A DNA stretch of 64,000 nucleotides from Thalassospira xianhensis MCCC 1A02616 (GCF_003326475.1 NZ_JPWA01000010.1:62001-126000); one strand, 5' to 3'; shown: positions 1 through 8,482, counted from the stretch's first letter. The notes: a model not told the origin generated them from the letters alone. A program made the numbers and translations.

Positions 1-237
1 AAGTGTCGCAACACATTCTTCGTCTGCCGCCATGCGATTGCGGTAATCTTCGTATGCCGCAAGGCTTGGGAAGCTAAACAGCGCATAGGCAATGTTGCTG
101 GCCCCTTCATGCGGCAGGAAATAGCCGTGATGCGTCCCGCCCATCCGATTAACGATGGGAATCCAGCGACGGGCATAATCCTCGAACTCGGGGATTTTGT
201 GCATGTCGATAACGTATTTCAGATAGCAGGTGATCAC
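1..237 (-). CDS. NIPSNAP family protein, 3' part outside the window
   Basis: This is the N-terminal 79 codons of a small cytoplasmic protein that runs off the left edge. It starts with GTG and reads VITCYLKYVIDMHKIPEFED, then contains RWIPIV and GGTHHGYFLPHEG, which is the pattern of the ferredoxin-like NIPSNAP fold. NIPSNAP proteins are small stress- or vesicle-associated alpha/beta barrels with no firm reaction in bacteria. The ribosome site is weak, and an in-frame TTG about 40 bases upstream is an alternative start. It lies 31 bases downstream of a mini-lipoprotein gene on the same strand and could be read from the same transcript. Confidence 0.7.
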   Translation of the reverse strand, partial: MITCYLKYVIDMHKIPEFEDYARRWIPIVNRMGGTHHGYFLPHEGASNIAYALFSFPSLAAYEDYRNRMAADEECVATL

Positions 238-268
238 GGCGAGAGCTTTCTGGCACTTAGGGGGAAGA

Positions 269-412
269 TTACTTCTCAACGCCTTCCTGAATCTGTTCAC
301 CCAGTTTTTCAACATCGCGACCAAATCCGGCAGCGGTTTCGCACGCCGCAAGCGACATGCCAAAGCCCGCAATCAGGGCCAATGCCAGAATACGTTTTAC
401 AAGAATAGCCAT
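269..412 (-). CDS. entericidin A/B-like mini-lipoprotein
   Basis: The gene encodes 47 residues. A hydrophobic leader (residues 1-22) ends in the lipobox SLAAC, followed by ETAAGFGRDVEKLGEQIQEG. This is the entericidin/EcnB pattern: a tiny lipoprotein, probably attached to the inner face of the outer membrane, with an amphipathic helix after the lipidated cysteine. A good ribosome site (CAGGAG) precedes the ATG. A paralogue lies at 899-1042, and the two flank a DUF1328 membrane peptide, which suggests a small stress-related envelope cluster. Whether it is a toxin, an antidote or a structural lipoprotein cannot be told from sequence. Confidence 0.8.
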   Translation of the reverse strand: MAILVKRILALALIAGFGMSLAACETAAGFGRDVEKLGEQIQEGVEK

Positions 413-570
413 TGTTTGAATGCTCCTGCCTTTAACGACATGTTGATTTTGAAGGCGGCCGCGGCCTGCTTCTGACGCAAGGCATTTGGCTTCCGAAATC
501 GGTTGCTATCTTGTCGGGGTCGCGTGCTGCTGGCAACTCTTTCCTGCATGACGGTTTAAAAGCCGCACAG

Positions 571-602
571 AAAAACGGACGCGCCGTAGCACGCCCGTTT
601 TC
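571..602 (-). terminator. rho-independent terminator after the DUF1328 gene
   Basis: On the minus strand the sequence folds as AACGGGCGTGC, a short loop, and GCGCGTCCGTT with two G-U pairs, followed by a run of T. It sits 30 bases past the stop of the DUF1328 gene. A-runs on the other side mean it could also work in the plus direction. Confidence 0.7.
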
Positions 603-631
603 GTTTGCTCGTATTATTGTCTATATCGCAA

Positions 632-808
632 TCAGATCGGTGGGCGACGGCCACGCAGCGCGTTGACCAGAAGCGAAACCACGAACAGCACGAGGAAGAC
701 AAAGAACAGGATCTTGGCGATCCCGACAAATGTACCTGCCAAGCCGCCAAAACCAAGGACGGCGGCAACAAGCGCCAGAATGAGACAAAAGACTGCCCAA
801 CCCAACAT
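632..808 (-). CDS. DUF1328 small membrane protein (YtjA-like)
   Basis: A 58-residue protein with two membrane helices (about residues 3-25 and 30-50) and a basic C-terminus [10 protein letters not shown]. The opening [20 protein letters not shown] and the glycine-rich turn are typical of the DUF1328/YtjA family, inner-membrane peptides often carried near stress genes in alphaproteobacteria and otherwise uncharacterised. The start is supported by AAGGAG eight bases before the ATG. It is followed by a strong terminator and preceded, on the same strand, by an entericidin-like gene. Confidence 0.85.
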   Translation of the reverse strand: MLGWAVFCLILALVAAVLGFGGLAGTFVGIAKILFFVFLVLFVVSLLVNALRGRRPPI

Positions 809-898
809 GATGTTATCTCCTTTTCAGGCTTTGGCTGCTTGCGGGTGATGGAGTTGCTCCAAAAGTCCCGTCAGCGAACGAAAATCCGCGATGATGCC

Positions 899-1042
899 TT
901 ACTCGCTGGCTTCATCCTGAATGGCTTCACCAGCATTTTCCATATCCTGGCCAAACCCTTCGGCGGTTTCACACGCGGCAAGGCCAAAGCCCATGCCGGA
1001 AATCATTGCAACGGCGAAAAGCTTTTTCAAAAAGTCAGACAT
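899..1042 (-). CDS. entericidin A/B-like mini-lipoprotein (second copy)
   Basis: A 47-residue lipoprotein precursor. MSDFLKKLFAVAMISGMGFG leads into the lipobox GLAAC and then ETAEGFGQDMENAGEAIQDE. It closely matches the copy at 269-412 in length, lipobox and the C-ETA-x-GFG-x-D block, so the two are paralogues. The ribosome site AGGAG lies eight bases before the ATG. The mature peptide is only about 25 residues and acidic, unlike the more basic toxic entericidins, so a structural or stress role is as likely as toxicity. Confidence 0.8.
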   Translation of the reverse strand: MSDFLKKLFAVAMISGMGFGLAACETAEGFGQDMENAGEAIQDEASE

Positions 1043-1235
1043 TTCGGTTTCTCCTGTTTGCTCGACGTGATTTTGTTCACACCATCCATAACGGAGCCGG
1101 AAAGACAAAGTTCCTTCGCACATTGCCAAGCCCCTGATTTGGCGCAATTAAGGCAGCCCGGATGCCTTTATTTTTGCCGGTTTTGGCCAATATTGATCAT
1201 TTTGGGGCAATTGCAAATTTACTCACCGCACAACA

Positions 1236-1262
1236 GAAAACGGGCCCCGAAGAGCCCGTTTG
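1236..1262 (-). terminator. recA terminator
   Basis: AAACGGGC (1238-1245) pairs with GCCCGTTT (1254-1261); read on the minus strand it ends in a T-rich stretch. It lies about 30 bases beyond the recA stop. Confidence 0.75.
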
Positions 1263-1291
1263 ATGTGTTCAGAAAAACCGGTAATCAGCAA

Positions 1292-2371
1292 TCACGCATC
1301 ATCGTCATTTGACGGTTCATCATCGCTCATGCTGGTCATTGCCTCGGCAATCAGGCCGGCACTTTCGCGGATGCTGCGCTCGATTTCGGCGGTCATTTCC
1401 TGATTTTCACGCAGGAATGTTTTGGCATTCTCGCGCCCCTGACCGATACGGGTAGAGTTATACGAGAACCATGAACCGGATTTCTCGACGATCCCGGCCT
1501 TGACACCAAGATCAAGGATTTCACCCATCTTGGAAATGCCTTCGCCATACATGATGTCGAATTCGACCTGCTTGAACGGCGGGGCCATCTTGTTCTTGAC
1601 GACCTTCACACGGGTCTGGTTACCAACGACCTCATCACGGTCCTTGATCTGGCCGATACGGCGGATATCAAGACGAACCGACGCATAGAATTTAAGCGCG
1701 TTGCCACCCGTGGTGGTTTCCGGGCTGCCAAACATCACACCGATCTTCATACGAATCTGGTTGATGAAGATGACCATGCAGTTCGAACGCGAGACAGAGC
1801 TGGTCAGTTTGCGCAATGCCTGGCTCATCAAGCGGGCCTGCAAACCAACGTGGGTGTCGCCCATTTCGCCTTCAAGTTCGGCACGCGGTACAAGAGCAGC
1901 AACCGAATCGACGACCAGAACATCAATCGCACCGGAACGCACCAGCGTATCAGCGATTTCAAGCGCCTGTTCACCCGCATCAGGCTGCGAAATCAGGAGT
2001 TCGTCGGTATTCACACCGAGCTTGCGGGCATAGCCCGGATCAAGAGCATGTTCCGCATCGACAAAGGCGCAAGTCCCGCCAAGTTTCTGAGCCTCGGCAA
2101 TGGTATGCAGCGCCAGTGTGGTTTTACCCGAGCTTTCCGGGCCGTAAATTTCGACGATACGGCCACGCGGCAGACCGCCAATCCCGAGCCCGATATCAAG
2201 CCCAAGCGACCCGGTCGAAATGGCTGAAATATCCACCGCACTATCGCGCTGGCCAAGCTTCATGATCGAGCCCTTGCCAAATGCGCGTTCGATCTGCCCA
2301 AGGGCGGCTTCGAGTGCCTTCTGCTTATCCATCGTATCTTTATCCACCAAATGCAGCGCGGTCTGAATCAT
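1292..2371 (-). CDS. recA: RecA recombinase
   Basis: RecA is the ATP-dependent strand-exchange protein of homologous recombination; its DNA filament also triggers LexA self-cleavage in the SOS response. The 359-residue sequence has the Walker A motif GPESSGKT at residues 77-84, the [12 protein letters not shown] region in the L2 loop area and the usual acidic C-terminus ending [10 protein letters not shown]. The first ATG is preferred over the internal one at codon 14, because the leader with [13 protein letters not shown] is shared with other Rhodospirillales RecA proteins. A LexA-type box lies 139 bases upstream and a terminator follows the stop, so the gene looks monocistronic. Confidence 0.98.
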   Translation of the reverse strand: MIQTALHLVDKDTMDKQKALEAALGQIERAFGKGSIMKLGQRDSAVDISAISTGSLGLDIGLGIGGLPRGRIVEIYGPESSGKTTLALHTIAEAQKLGGTCAFVDAEHALDPGYARKLGVNTDELLISQPDAGEQALEIADTLVRSGAIDVLVVDSVAALVPRAELEGEMGDTHVGLQARLMSQALRKLTSSVSRSNCMVIFINQIRMKIGVMFGSPETTTGGNALKFYASVRLDIRRIGQIKDRDEVVGNQTRVKVVKNKMAPPFKQVEFDIMYGEGISKMGEILDLGVKAGIVEKSGSWFSYNSTRIGQGRENAKTFLRENQEMTAEIERSIRESAGLIAEAMTSMSDDEPSNDDDA

Positions 2372-2509
2372 TTTTCGAACTCTCTTATTCCACAGGGCCG
2401 GGTAGGATGCAACGCAGGCGGTTCCCCGGTCCTAAATGCGGAACGCCACCGCTAGGTGCCCCGCCGGATAACTGACATCACGCCAACCATTTTCCGGCAA
2501 ACGCATTGA

Positions 2510-2524
2510 GAACATAATGTGAAC
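2510..2524 (-). promoter_or_regulatory. LexA (SOS) box of recA
   Basis: Read toward recA the site is GTTCACATTATGTTC, an exact match to the alphaproteobacterial LexA consensus GTTC-N7-GTTC. It lies about 139 bases upstream of the recA ATG, in a gap with no other gene reading in that direction. This is the expected place for damage-inducible control. Confidence 0.85.
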
Positions 2525-2650
2525 ACTTGCACAAAAAAATGGATGTTGCAAGTTTGTTCTCATTCTGGTGGGTAAGAATTCGAACCCGGATAAATAAAAT
2601 TGCCGCCGGACTTGTGCCGGGATTTTTAAAACAATTCGGAGAAGCCCGGT

Positions 2651-3130
2651 TCAGGTCGTGATTTTCAGATGTTCGTGCCTATGTGCATGTCCATGATCGT
2701 CATCGCCATGGTGATGGGCTTCGACATGCAGTTCGCCCGGAACGGAATAAAGCTGCCCATGGCGAACCCCCGGCTGTGCCAGAACCTGATCGGCAAATCT
2801 GCGGATATCGGCAAGCTTGCCGCGCAGGGTAACGCTTTCAAGGCAGGTATCATGATCGATGTGGAAATGCACGGTCGAGACCGTCAGGTCATGATGTTCG
2901 TGCTGCGCGCTCATCAAGCGTGACGCCAGCATGCGTTCTTCATGATCATAGACATAATTCAGAACCGCTATGCCAACGCCGCCGGTGTCTTCGTCAAGCT
3001 TGGTATTCTGAAGCTTTTCCCGGATCAGGTCACGAAAACCTTCTGACCGGTTGGTGTAGCCGCGATGTTCAAGGAAGGCATCAAACGCCTCCATCAAATC
3101 GTCTTCGATTGATACGGTCACGCGGGTCAT
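2651..3130 (-). CDS. nikR: nickel-responsive regulator NikR
   Basis: NikR is a ribbon-helix-helix repressor that binds DNA when loaded with nickel. Residues 1-45 form the DNA-binding part (MTRVTVSIEDDLMEAFDAFL). The ACT-like metal domain carries the nickel ligands His77/His79, His88, His90 and Cys96 in the pattern VHFHIDHDTC. At 159 residues it is slightly longer than the E. coli protein because of a histidine-rich tail (HHHGDDDHGHAHRHEH), which may buffer nickel. It is divergent from a nikK/nikL-like pair, and a GTATGA...TCATAC palindrome lies between them. Control of that pair and of its own gene is inferred from this arrangement. Confidence 0.93.
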   Translation of the reverse strand: MTRVTVSIEDDLMEAFDAFLEHRGYTNRSEGFRDLIREKLQNTKLDEDTGGVGIAVLNYVYDHEERMLASRLMSAQHEHHDLTVSTVHFHIDHDTCLESVTLRGKLADIRRFADQVLAQPGVRHGQLYSVPGELHVEAHHHGDDDHGHAHRHEHLKITT

Positions 3131-3163
3131 ACGAATTCCCTTTCAGAATCATCAGTTTGACTC

Positions 3164-3190
3164 GTATGAACATTTTTGAAAAGTTCATAC
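3164..3190. promoter_or_regulatory. NikR operator
   Basis: An inverted repeat GTATGA (3164-3169), 15 bases, TCATAC (3185-3190) lies between nikR and the nickel-uptake genes. It matches the known NikR half-sites; E. coli uses a 16-base spacer. A further TCATAC half-site covers the nikR start codon (3127-3132), with GTATGA at 3164 making an outward-facing pair that could add autorepression. Confidence 0.75.
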
Positions 3191-3227
3191 CGCCTTTCAA
3201 CTTCCCTAATCTCCCAAAGGATAGCAG

Positions 3228-4019
3228 ATGTTTCAATCAAAGTTCACAACCGCGCTTGCAATTGCCGCACTGGGTTGCCTGATCGGCTTTGGCGCAACGG
3301 CCCATGAATTCGTTGCCAGCAGCAAAACCACCGACGCAGATGGCAAGGACACTGCTGCCTTCACCCTCGATTCGACCCATGTTTTCGGCACCCCCGAAGA
3401 AGTCGAAGCCCCAAAGCATGTCAGTGCGCAGTTGATCACCCCCTCGGCCACCACCGAACTTGATGTCACTGAAAATGCGGATGCCCCCAATCTGACTGGC
3501 ATATTCACCCTTTCCGAAGAAGAACCCGCATGGCTTGTCGGGCATCGACTGCCGGTGATCTGGTCACAAACGCCCGATGGCTGGAAAGAAGGCGGGCCGG
3601 ACGCACATCCCGATGCGGTTGCGTCATCCCGATTTGAAAAATTTTCCAAAAACCTGACTGGAGGCTCCCAAAACGCGGATTTTATTTCTTCCCCTCTTGG
3701 GCACAAACTTGAAATCGTGCCGCTTTCCGATCCGCGCATGACGGCAATCGGCCAGGACGTTGCGGTTCAAATCCTGCTGGACGGGCAACCTTATTCGACC
3801 AGTGTCCTGGCAACCTATGCCGGATTTACCGACACGCCATCGTCTTATGCCTATTACACCGAAACTTTCAGCGACGAGCGTGGCAGCGGCATTGCCAAAA
3901 TCCGGATTACGAAACCGGGTCTTTGGATGGTTCGGGTTGCGGCCGATGTCCCGGACTCTGATGCATCTGTGCGGGTACATAACCTGCGGGCAACCCTGAC
4001 TTTCAATGTCAGCCAATAG
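3228..4019 (+). CDS. periplasmic nickel-uptake accessory protein, DUF4198 (NikK-like)
   Basis: A 263-residue exported protein. A signal peptide (about residues 1-25, ending GATA) is followed directly by HEF, a histidine next to the mature N-terminus as in DUF4198 proteins, where an N-terminal His can bind metal. The rest is beta-rich, with two immunoglobulin-like halves. In nickel ECF transport systems this family (NikK) works in the periplasm beside the NikMNQO transporter. A strong ribosome site (AAAGGA) precedes the ATG. It is the first gene after the NikR operator and is followed at once by a nikL-like gene, but no NikM, NikN, NikQ or NikO gene is present here. Confidence 0.75.
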   Translation: MFQSKFTTALAIAALGCLIGFGATAHEFVASSKTTDADGKDTAAFTLDSTHVFGTPEEVEAPKHVSAQLITPSATTELDVTENADAPNLTGIFTLSEEEPAWLVGHRLPVIWSQTPDGWKEGGPDAHPDAVASSRFEKFSKNLTGGSQNADFISSPLGHKLEIVPLSDPRMTAIGQDVAVQILLDGQPYSTSVLATYAGFTDTPSSYAYYTETFSDERGSGIAKIRITKPGLWMVRVAADVPDSDASVRVHNLRATLTFNVSQ

Positions 4020-4027
4020 GCCGCCAC

Positions 4028-4564
4028 ATGCTGCAATCCTTTGGACGTTTGATGATCGCGGCAATTGCCTGTGCGATCCTGCTTTATGCAGGATCGTTCC
4101 CGGCGATTGCCCACGGGGCGGGATGGCAGATTGACCAGAACCGGACCGCCACCATCTATCAGTTCGGCTATACAGATGGCAAACCAATGATATTTGCCGA
4201 AGCCATGGTGACGTCACCGGACGGGAAAACCTGGCAAAAAGGAAGAACCGATCGTGACGGACGCCTTGCCGTCGCGGTTCCGTCATTACGCCCTGAAGAT
4301 GATACCGATGCGCATTGGAAAATCATGGTATCAGACGGCATGGGTCATCAGGTTGTCCTGATCCATTCACCGGAAAAAACACCGCCACCGGGAACACAAT
4401 CTTCGGCCCCAACCCCCGGATTGCAGGGAAACAGCGCCTTGCTTGACCTGCCGGTCTGGGCTGCAATCCTGTTCGGTTTCAGCCTGATTGCCAATCTTGC
4501 CTTTCTGCCGAGCTGGATCACCAGGATCAAAAGGCAGAGAAAATCGCACTTAATGCAGGAATAA
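4028..4564 (+). CDS. membrane-anchored nickel-uptake accessory protein (NikL-like)
   Basis: A 178-residue protein with an N-terminal signal/anchor (about residues 8-28, ending AIAHG), a carboxypeptidase-regulatory-like beta domain with the motif KGRTDRDGRLAV, a proline/threonine linker, and a C-terminal membrane helix (about 140-165) followed by a basic tail. This layout fits NikL, the partner of NikK in NikMNQO-type nickel importers. It starts eight bases after the nikK-like stop, so the two are co-transcribed. Its end overlaps the convergent EamA gene by 15 bases. Assignment rests on neighbours (NikR, NikK) as much as on sequence. Confidence 0.65.
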   Translation: MLQSFGRLMIAAIACAILLYAGSFPAIAHGAGWQIDQNRTATIYQFGYTDGKPMIFAEAMVTSPDGKTWQKGRTDRDGRLAVAVPSLRPEDDTDAHWKIMVSDGMGHQVVLIHSPEKTPPPGTQSSAPTPGLQGNSALLDLPVWAAILFGFSLIANLAFLPSWITRIKRQRKSHLMQE

Positions 4565-5476
4565 AAGCGCAACACCCCCAAAGGCCATGCAGGTCCCGAC
4601 AATGGCCTGCAGGCCAACGGGGCGGCGAAGAACCACACCTTCATAGACAATCAGCAAAACCGGCGGCAATGCCATCAGCGTCGATGCGATCCCGACATTG
4701 GCATTCTGAACCGCCACCATCGAGAGCCAAACGCCAAGCGCCGGACCGATGAAAGCCCCCAGAAACAGCCACCGCCCGACATCTGGCGCACTGCACGCCA
4801 CAATCGTGCGCCTTGCACGGCCAAGCACAATGGCAATCCCCCACATGATCACAACCGCGACAAAGGTTCTGATCCAAGTAGCCGACAGCGCGGAATAACC
4901 GCCGATCAACGCGTATTTCGCAGTAATCAGGTTTGCCACCTGTCCGATGGCGCCGCCCAACCCGAACAAAACACCGATCAGGTAATTGCGTCCCTCCAGC
5001 CCGACGGGGCGCCCCTTTTTCATCATGATGACCAAAAGGATTCCACCAATGCCCAGTGCAATGCCCGACATTTCCTGAAGGCTTAGGACTTCGTCAAACA
5101 ACACCCAACCCAGAACCGCCCCCATGATCGGCACCGTCGACATCATCAGCATTGATAACCGCGCACCAAGCATGACAAAGGCCTGAAACAGCATGGCATC
5201 GCCAATCACAAGACCAAGAACCGACGACAGTGACAACCAGCCAAGCTGTTCCCACGTAACCGCATTCGGCCAGGGCTGGCCTTCCAGTATCCAATGCAGC
5301 ACCGTCAGACAGGTAATTGAACACGCCAGACGCCCGCGATTGACCGTCTGTGCGCCGACCTTTCCGCCAATATTGGAGAAAATCATGCTCGACGTCGCCC
5401 AGGCCATCGCGGCAGTAAAGGCGGCTGCTTCACCGAAAAACGGGATCATGCGGGGCTCTTGCTTGGACGTTGTCAT
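4550..5476 (-). CDS. EamA/DMT-family permease
   Basis: An inner-membrane transporter with ten predicted helices in two EamA repeats of about five helices each. Typical signatures are GEAAAFTAAMAWATSSMIFS at the first helix and LPPVLLIVYEGVVLRRPVG near the ninth. Members export amino acids or metabolites; the substrate cannot be assigned. The start at 5476 (MTTSKQEPRM) is chosen over a longer frame with no better ribosome site; the ATG nine codons further in (5449) is also possible. The stop lies inside the end of the convergent nickel gene, a 15-base tail-to-tail overlap. Confidence 0.8.
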   Translation of the reverse strand: MTTSKQEPRMIPFFGEAAAFTAAMAWATSSMIFSNIGGKVGAQTVNRGRLACSITCLTVLHWILEGQPWPNAVTWEQLGWLSLSSVLGLVIGDAMLFQAFVMLGARLSMLMMSTVPIMGAVLGWVLFDEVLSLQEMSGIALGIGGILLVIMMKKGRPVGLEGRNYLIGVLFGLGGAIGQVANLITAKYALIGGYSALSATWIRTFVAVVIMWGIAIVLGRARRTIVACSAPDVGRWLFLGAFIGPALGVWLSMVAVQNANVGIASTLMALPPVLLIVYEGVVLRRPVGLQAIVGTCMAFGGVALLFLH

Positions 5477-5659
5477 ATAAGCTTTGGAACCGGATTGTGG
5501 CGCAACCGGTTTGGGAACATAAACCCGCTTTATCGGGGTTTGGCAATCTGAATTTCCAATGGCAAACAAAGCCCGATCAAAGACCCTTACCGGATTAAAT
5601 GTACTTTCAACATTCCCCCCCTACGCTTCGGGTTTTCACCGTTGATCAAGGATCACGTT

Positions 5660-6466
5660 TTGAAACATACCGGCCTGATTTTGCTTCTTGCTGTGCTATT
5701 CACCCCGATGATTGCCAAGGCGGAAACCACAACGGTCTGCACCCTGATATCGGATGCAAAAACCGGCAGGACCATCGTCGAAGAAGGCCAATGCGCAACC
5801 CGCGCGACGGCGGCCTCGACCTTCAAGATCGCCATCAGTCTGATGGGATTTGATAGTGGCATCCTTAAGGATGCCCATCATCCCGTATGGTCGTTCAAGG
5901 AAGGCTATCCAGACTGGCGCGCCGCATGGCGCGGGGATACGGATCCGCAATACTGGATCGAACAATCCGTCGTCTGGTATTCGCAACAGATCAATATCAG
6001 ACTGGGAGAGGCAAGGTTTCGCAACTATGTCACATCCTTTGATTACGGAAATGCCGATGTATCCGGGGATGCCGGAAAACAGAACGGCCTGACGCGATCA
6101 TGGCTAAGCTCTTCCTTGCAAATCTCGCCTGCCGAACAGGTTGAATTCATTTCAAAAATGATCCGGGGCGAACTGCCCGTCAGCAAACAGGCCCGGGAAA
6201 TTGCAATGGGACTGTTTGACATCGGTGTTCAGGCAAATGGCTGGCATGTATTTGGCAAAACCGGCGCAGGCCTGTCGCAAAATGCCGATGGCAGCCCGAT
6301 AAACGGGCAACCCTGGGGCTGGTTCGTTGGCTGGGCAACACGCGGCAGCCAGACCATCGCCTTTGCCAGATTGACCCATGACAGCACGCGCCCGGCAAAA
6401 TCGCCCGGCTTTGGTGCGCGCGATACGTTTTTGGCCGAATATTTTGCAACAGATGGTGCCTTTTGA
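5660..6466 (+). CDS. class D (OXA-type) beta-lactamase
   Basis: A periplasmic serine hydrolase expected to open beta-lactam rings. In the chosen numbering (268 residues) the motifs are STFK at 53-56 (active-site Ser and the carbamylated Lys), SVV at 103-105, YGN at 129-131 and KTG at 200-202, the full class D set with normal spacing. Start: TTG at 5660, preceded by AAGGA at seven bases. It gives a clean signal peptide KHTGLILLLAVLFTPMIAKA; a TTG at 5642 is possible but leaves the ribosome site inside the gene. No mobile element surrounds it, so it looks like an intrinsic chromosomal gene. Confidence 0.9.
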   Translation: MKHTGLILLLAVLFTPMIAKAETTTVCTLISDAKTGRTIVEEGQCATRATAASTFKIAISLMGFDSGILKDAHHPVWSFKEGYPDWRAAWRGDTDPQYWIEQSVVWYSQQINIRLGEARFRNYVTSFDYGNADVSGDAGKQNGLTRSWLSSSLQISPAEQVEFISKMIRGELPVSKQAREIAMGLFDIGVQANGWHVFGKTGAGLSQNADGSPINGQPWGWFVGWATRGSQTIAFARLTHDSTRPAKSPGFGARDTFLAEYFATDGAF

Positions 6467-6546
6467 GGGGGTAAATCCTTCTGTATCTTGCCAATTGCGG
6501 ATCGCGGCCTATGTTGGACCGATTGGCATAAAACAGGAAAGACTGC

Positions 6547-7320
6547 ATGAGCCGGAAAAATGAGACCACCGCGGAAAGCAAACCGTTCAAGGGCATTCGC
6601 CGTCATCTGCATGATGGCGAGGTGGTCATCATGGATCTGCCGATTTCACCGGTTTCGATCCTTGTCCCCGGTATCATCAAGATCATCTGGATTGCTGTTC
6701 TGATTTACGCATCCTATCACTGGCGAGCAATTTACGATTTCCTGATGCCGCAGGCACGCGCCCTTCTGACCGGTCCTGAAGCCTTTGCTGCACTTGACCG
6801 GGTCTGGGAAGAATATGAATTCGTTTTTTCGATTGCCCTGTTTGGGGTGATCATCGCGCTGATTTCGATTGTCTGGAAACTTTTGAAGCGTGCCCTTGGC
6901 GTTTCAACGCGCGCTGCACGCGACAGTATTCTCTTGCCGCTTACGGCCATTCGCGATCTGTTTTTCTTTGAACGTGTCATCACCAATAACCGCATCGTCA
7001 CGCGAAGCGGCGTGTTGCGCAAGGATCAGGATGATCGCGGATTTGAGTCGATCAAAAGCACTCAGATCAGCAAAAGCGTAATCGGCAATATCTTTGATTA
7101 TGGCGATCTGCATGTTACCGACCGGCTGGGGCACAGCTTTACACTGCGTCAGGTCACGGCACCGGAAACCGTTGCCAAGGAACTTTCCGATTTCTTTGGG
7201 CGCGTTCGCCCCGATAACCGTCAGGGAGAGCCGATCGACATCACGCATCGCGCCCGCGAAGAAGCGATAGAACACTCAGAAAACAAGCCGCTGGCACACC
7301 CGGAAGGCGAAGTGTTTTAA
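6547..7320 (+). CDS. PH domain-containing membrane protein (bPH2-like)
   Basis: A 257-residue inner-membrane protein. Two hydrophobic segments (about residues 37-57 and 92-113) lie before a YdbS/YdbT-like bacterial PH domain with FFFERVITNNRIVTRSGVLR, then the strand DRGFESIKSTQISKSVIGNI and the characteristic DYGDLHV. Such proteins are linked to membrane stress or lipid-associated functions, but no reaction is known. A GGAAAG ribosome site precedes the ATG. It follows the beta-lactamase on the same strand after 80 bases; there is no clear functional link. Confidence 0.8.
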   Translation: MSRKNETTAESKPFKGIRRHLHDGEVVIMDLPISPVSILVPGIIKIIWIAVLIYASYHWRAIYDFLMPQARALLTGPEAFAALDRVWEEYEFVFSIALFGVIIALISIVWKLLKRALGVSTRAARDSILLPLTAIRDLFFFERVITNNRIVTRSGVLRKDQDDRGFESIKSTQISKSVIGNIFDYGDLHVTDRLGHSFTLRQVTAPETVAKELSDFFGRVRPDNRQGEPIDITHRAREEAIEHSENKPLAHPEGEVF

Positions 7321-7421
7321 CTTTACACAATCATGGAACATGACAGCACCCGACGCGTCTTAAAGTTCAGGTAAAGCCGCCCCGATGCAAATGCGGCCAG
7401 ATCCGGACAAAAGATGTTTCG

Positions 7422-8459
7422 ATGCTGCCTGCAATTGCCAGCCTGCCGCTTTGGTCCATAGTCGGACTGTTTTCAATTTGCGCCCTGATTATCGGTTTTG
7501 CCGGAACGCGGCTGGCAAATGTTGCCGTCAAGCTGGCCGAGCGGACCGGTATGGGGCAAATCATTGCCGGGGCCGTTTTTGTCGGCATGTCGACCAGTCT
7601 GCCCGGAAGTGTGCTTTCGGTAACAACAGCATGGCAAGGCCATACCGATCTTGCCATCGGCAATGCACTGGGCGGCATTGCTGCCCAGACGACCTTTCTG
7701 GCAATCGCCGATTTCCTGTATCGCAAAGGTAATCTGGAACATGCCGCCGCCAGTGCCACAGGGCTGGCGCAGGCGACCCTGTTGGTCAGTATGCTTGCTC
7801 TCCCGCTTTTGGCCCATGCAGGCCCAGACTGGATGATATTGCATATCCACCCGGTATCGATCCTGTTGTTCATTCTGTATGGTTTCGGGCTGTCACTGCT
7901 TGCCGAAATCCGTCATCAACCAATGTGGCGGCCGCGCAAGACCGACCTTACCGACGAAGACGCCAAGGAAGATGATACAGATTACCATCCCGAAAGCACA
8001 TTTCGCCTATGGGCAGAATTTCTTGTCTTTGCCGCGATAACAGCAATCGCCGGGTACACTATTGGTGAAAGCGGACTGGCTATCGTCAAGAAAACCGGTA
8101 TCAGCGAAACCGCCGTGGGTACTTTCCTGACTGCGATAGCTACATCACTTCCCGAACTTGTTTCGGCAATTGCGGCTGTCCGTATGGGGGCGGTTAATCT
8201 GGCAGTTGGAGATATTATCGGCGGCAATGCGTTTGATGTTCTGTTTCTGGCGGCGTCTGACTTCGCCTATCGCGATGGATCGATTTACGCCGCCTTCAAC
8301 CAGCAACATCTGTTTACCATTGCCCTTGTCATCCTGATGACCGGCATCCTTCTGTTGGGCATGCTTAACCGCGAACGCAGGGGGCTTGCCAATATCGGCT
8401 GGGAAAGCGTTTCGATCCTGTGTCTTTATGGCATGTCGATATTTTATCTTTCGGGATAG
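7422..8459 (+). CDS. CaCA-family sodium/calcium exchanger-like protein
   Basis: A 345-residue membrane protein with about ten helices in two inverted halves, separated by an acidic cytoplasmic loop (TDLTDEDAKEDDTDYHPE). The second alpha-repeat is canonical: TAIATSLPELVSAIAAV then AVGDIIGGNAFDV, with the ion-binding Glu of SLPE. The first reads GMSTSLPGSVLSVTTAW then AIGNALGGIAAQT, so that Glu is replaced by Gly. Exchangers of the NCX/CAX type use both acidic residues, so transport stoichiometry or substrate may differ. The start ATG has a weak ribosome site. Confidence 0.85.
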   Translation: MLPAIASLPLWSIVGLFSICALIIGFAGTRLANVAVKLAERTGMGQIIAGAVFVGMSTSLPGSVLSVTTAWQGHTDLAIGNALGGIAAQTTFLAIADFLYRKGNLEHAAASATGLAQATLLVSMLALPLLAHAGPDWMILHIHPVSILLFILYGFGLSLLAEIRHQPMWRPRKTDLTDEDAKEDDTDYHPESTFRLWAEFLVFAAITAIAGYTIGESGLAIVKKTGISETAVGTFLTAIATSLPELVSAIAAVRMGAVNLAVGDIIGGNAFDVLFLAASDFAYRDGSIYAAFNQQHLFTIALVILMTGILLLGMLNRERRGLANIGWESVSILCLYGMSIFYLSG

Positions 8460-8482
8460 GCCAACAAGATAACGCCAGCAAG

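Noticed and set aside
605-1312. A 235-codon plus-strand frame across the left small-gene cluster
   Set aside because: It is antisense to the DUF1328 gene, the second mini-lipoprotein and the end of recA, crosses two terminators and has no recognisable domain.
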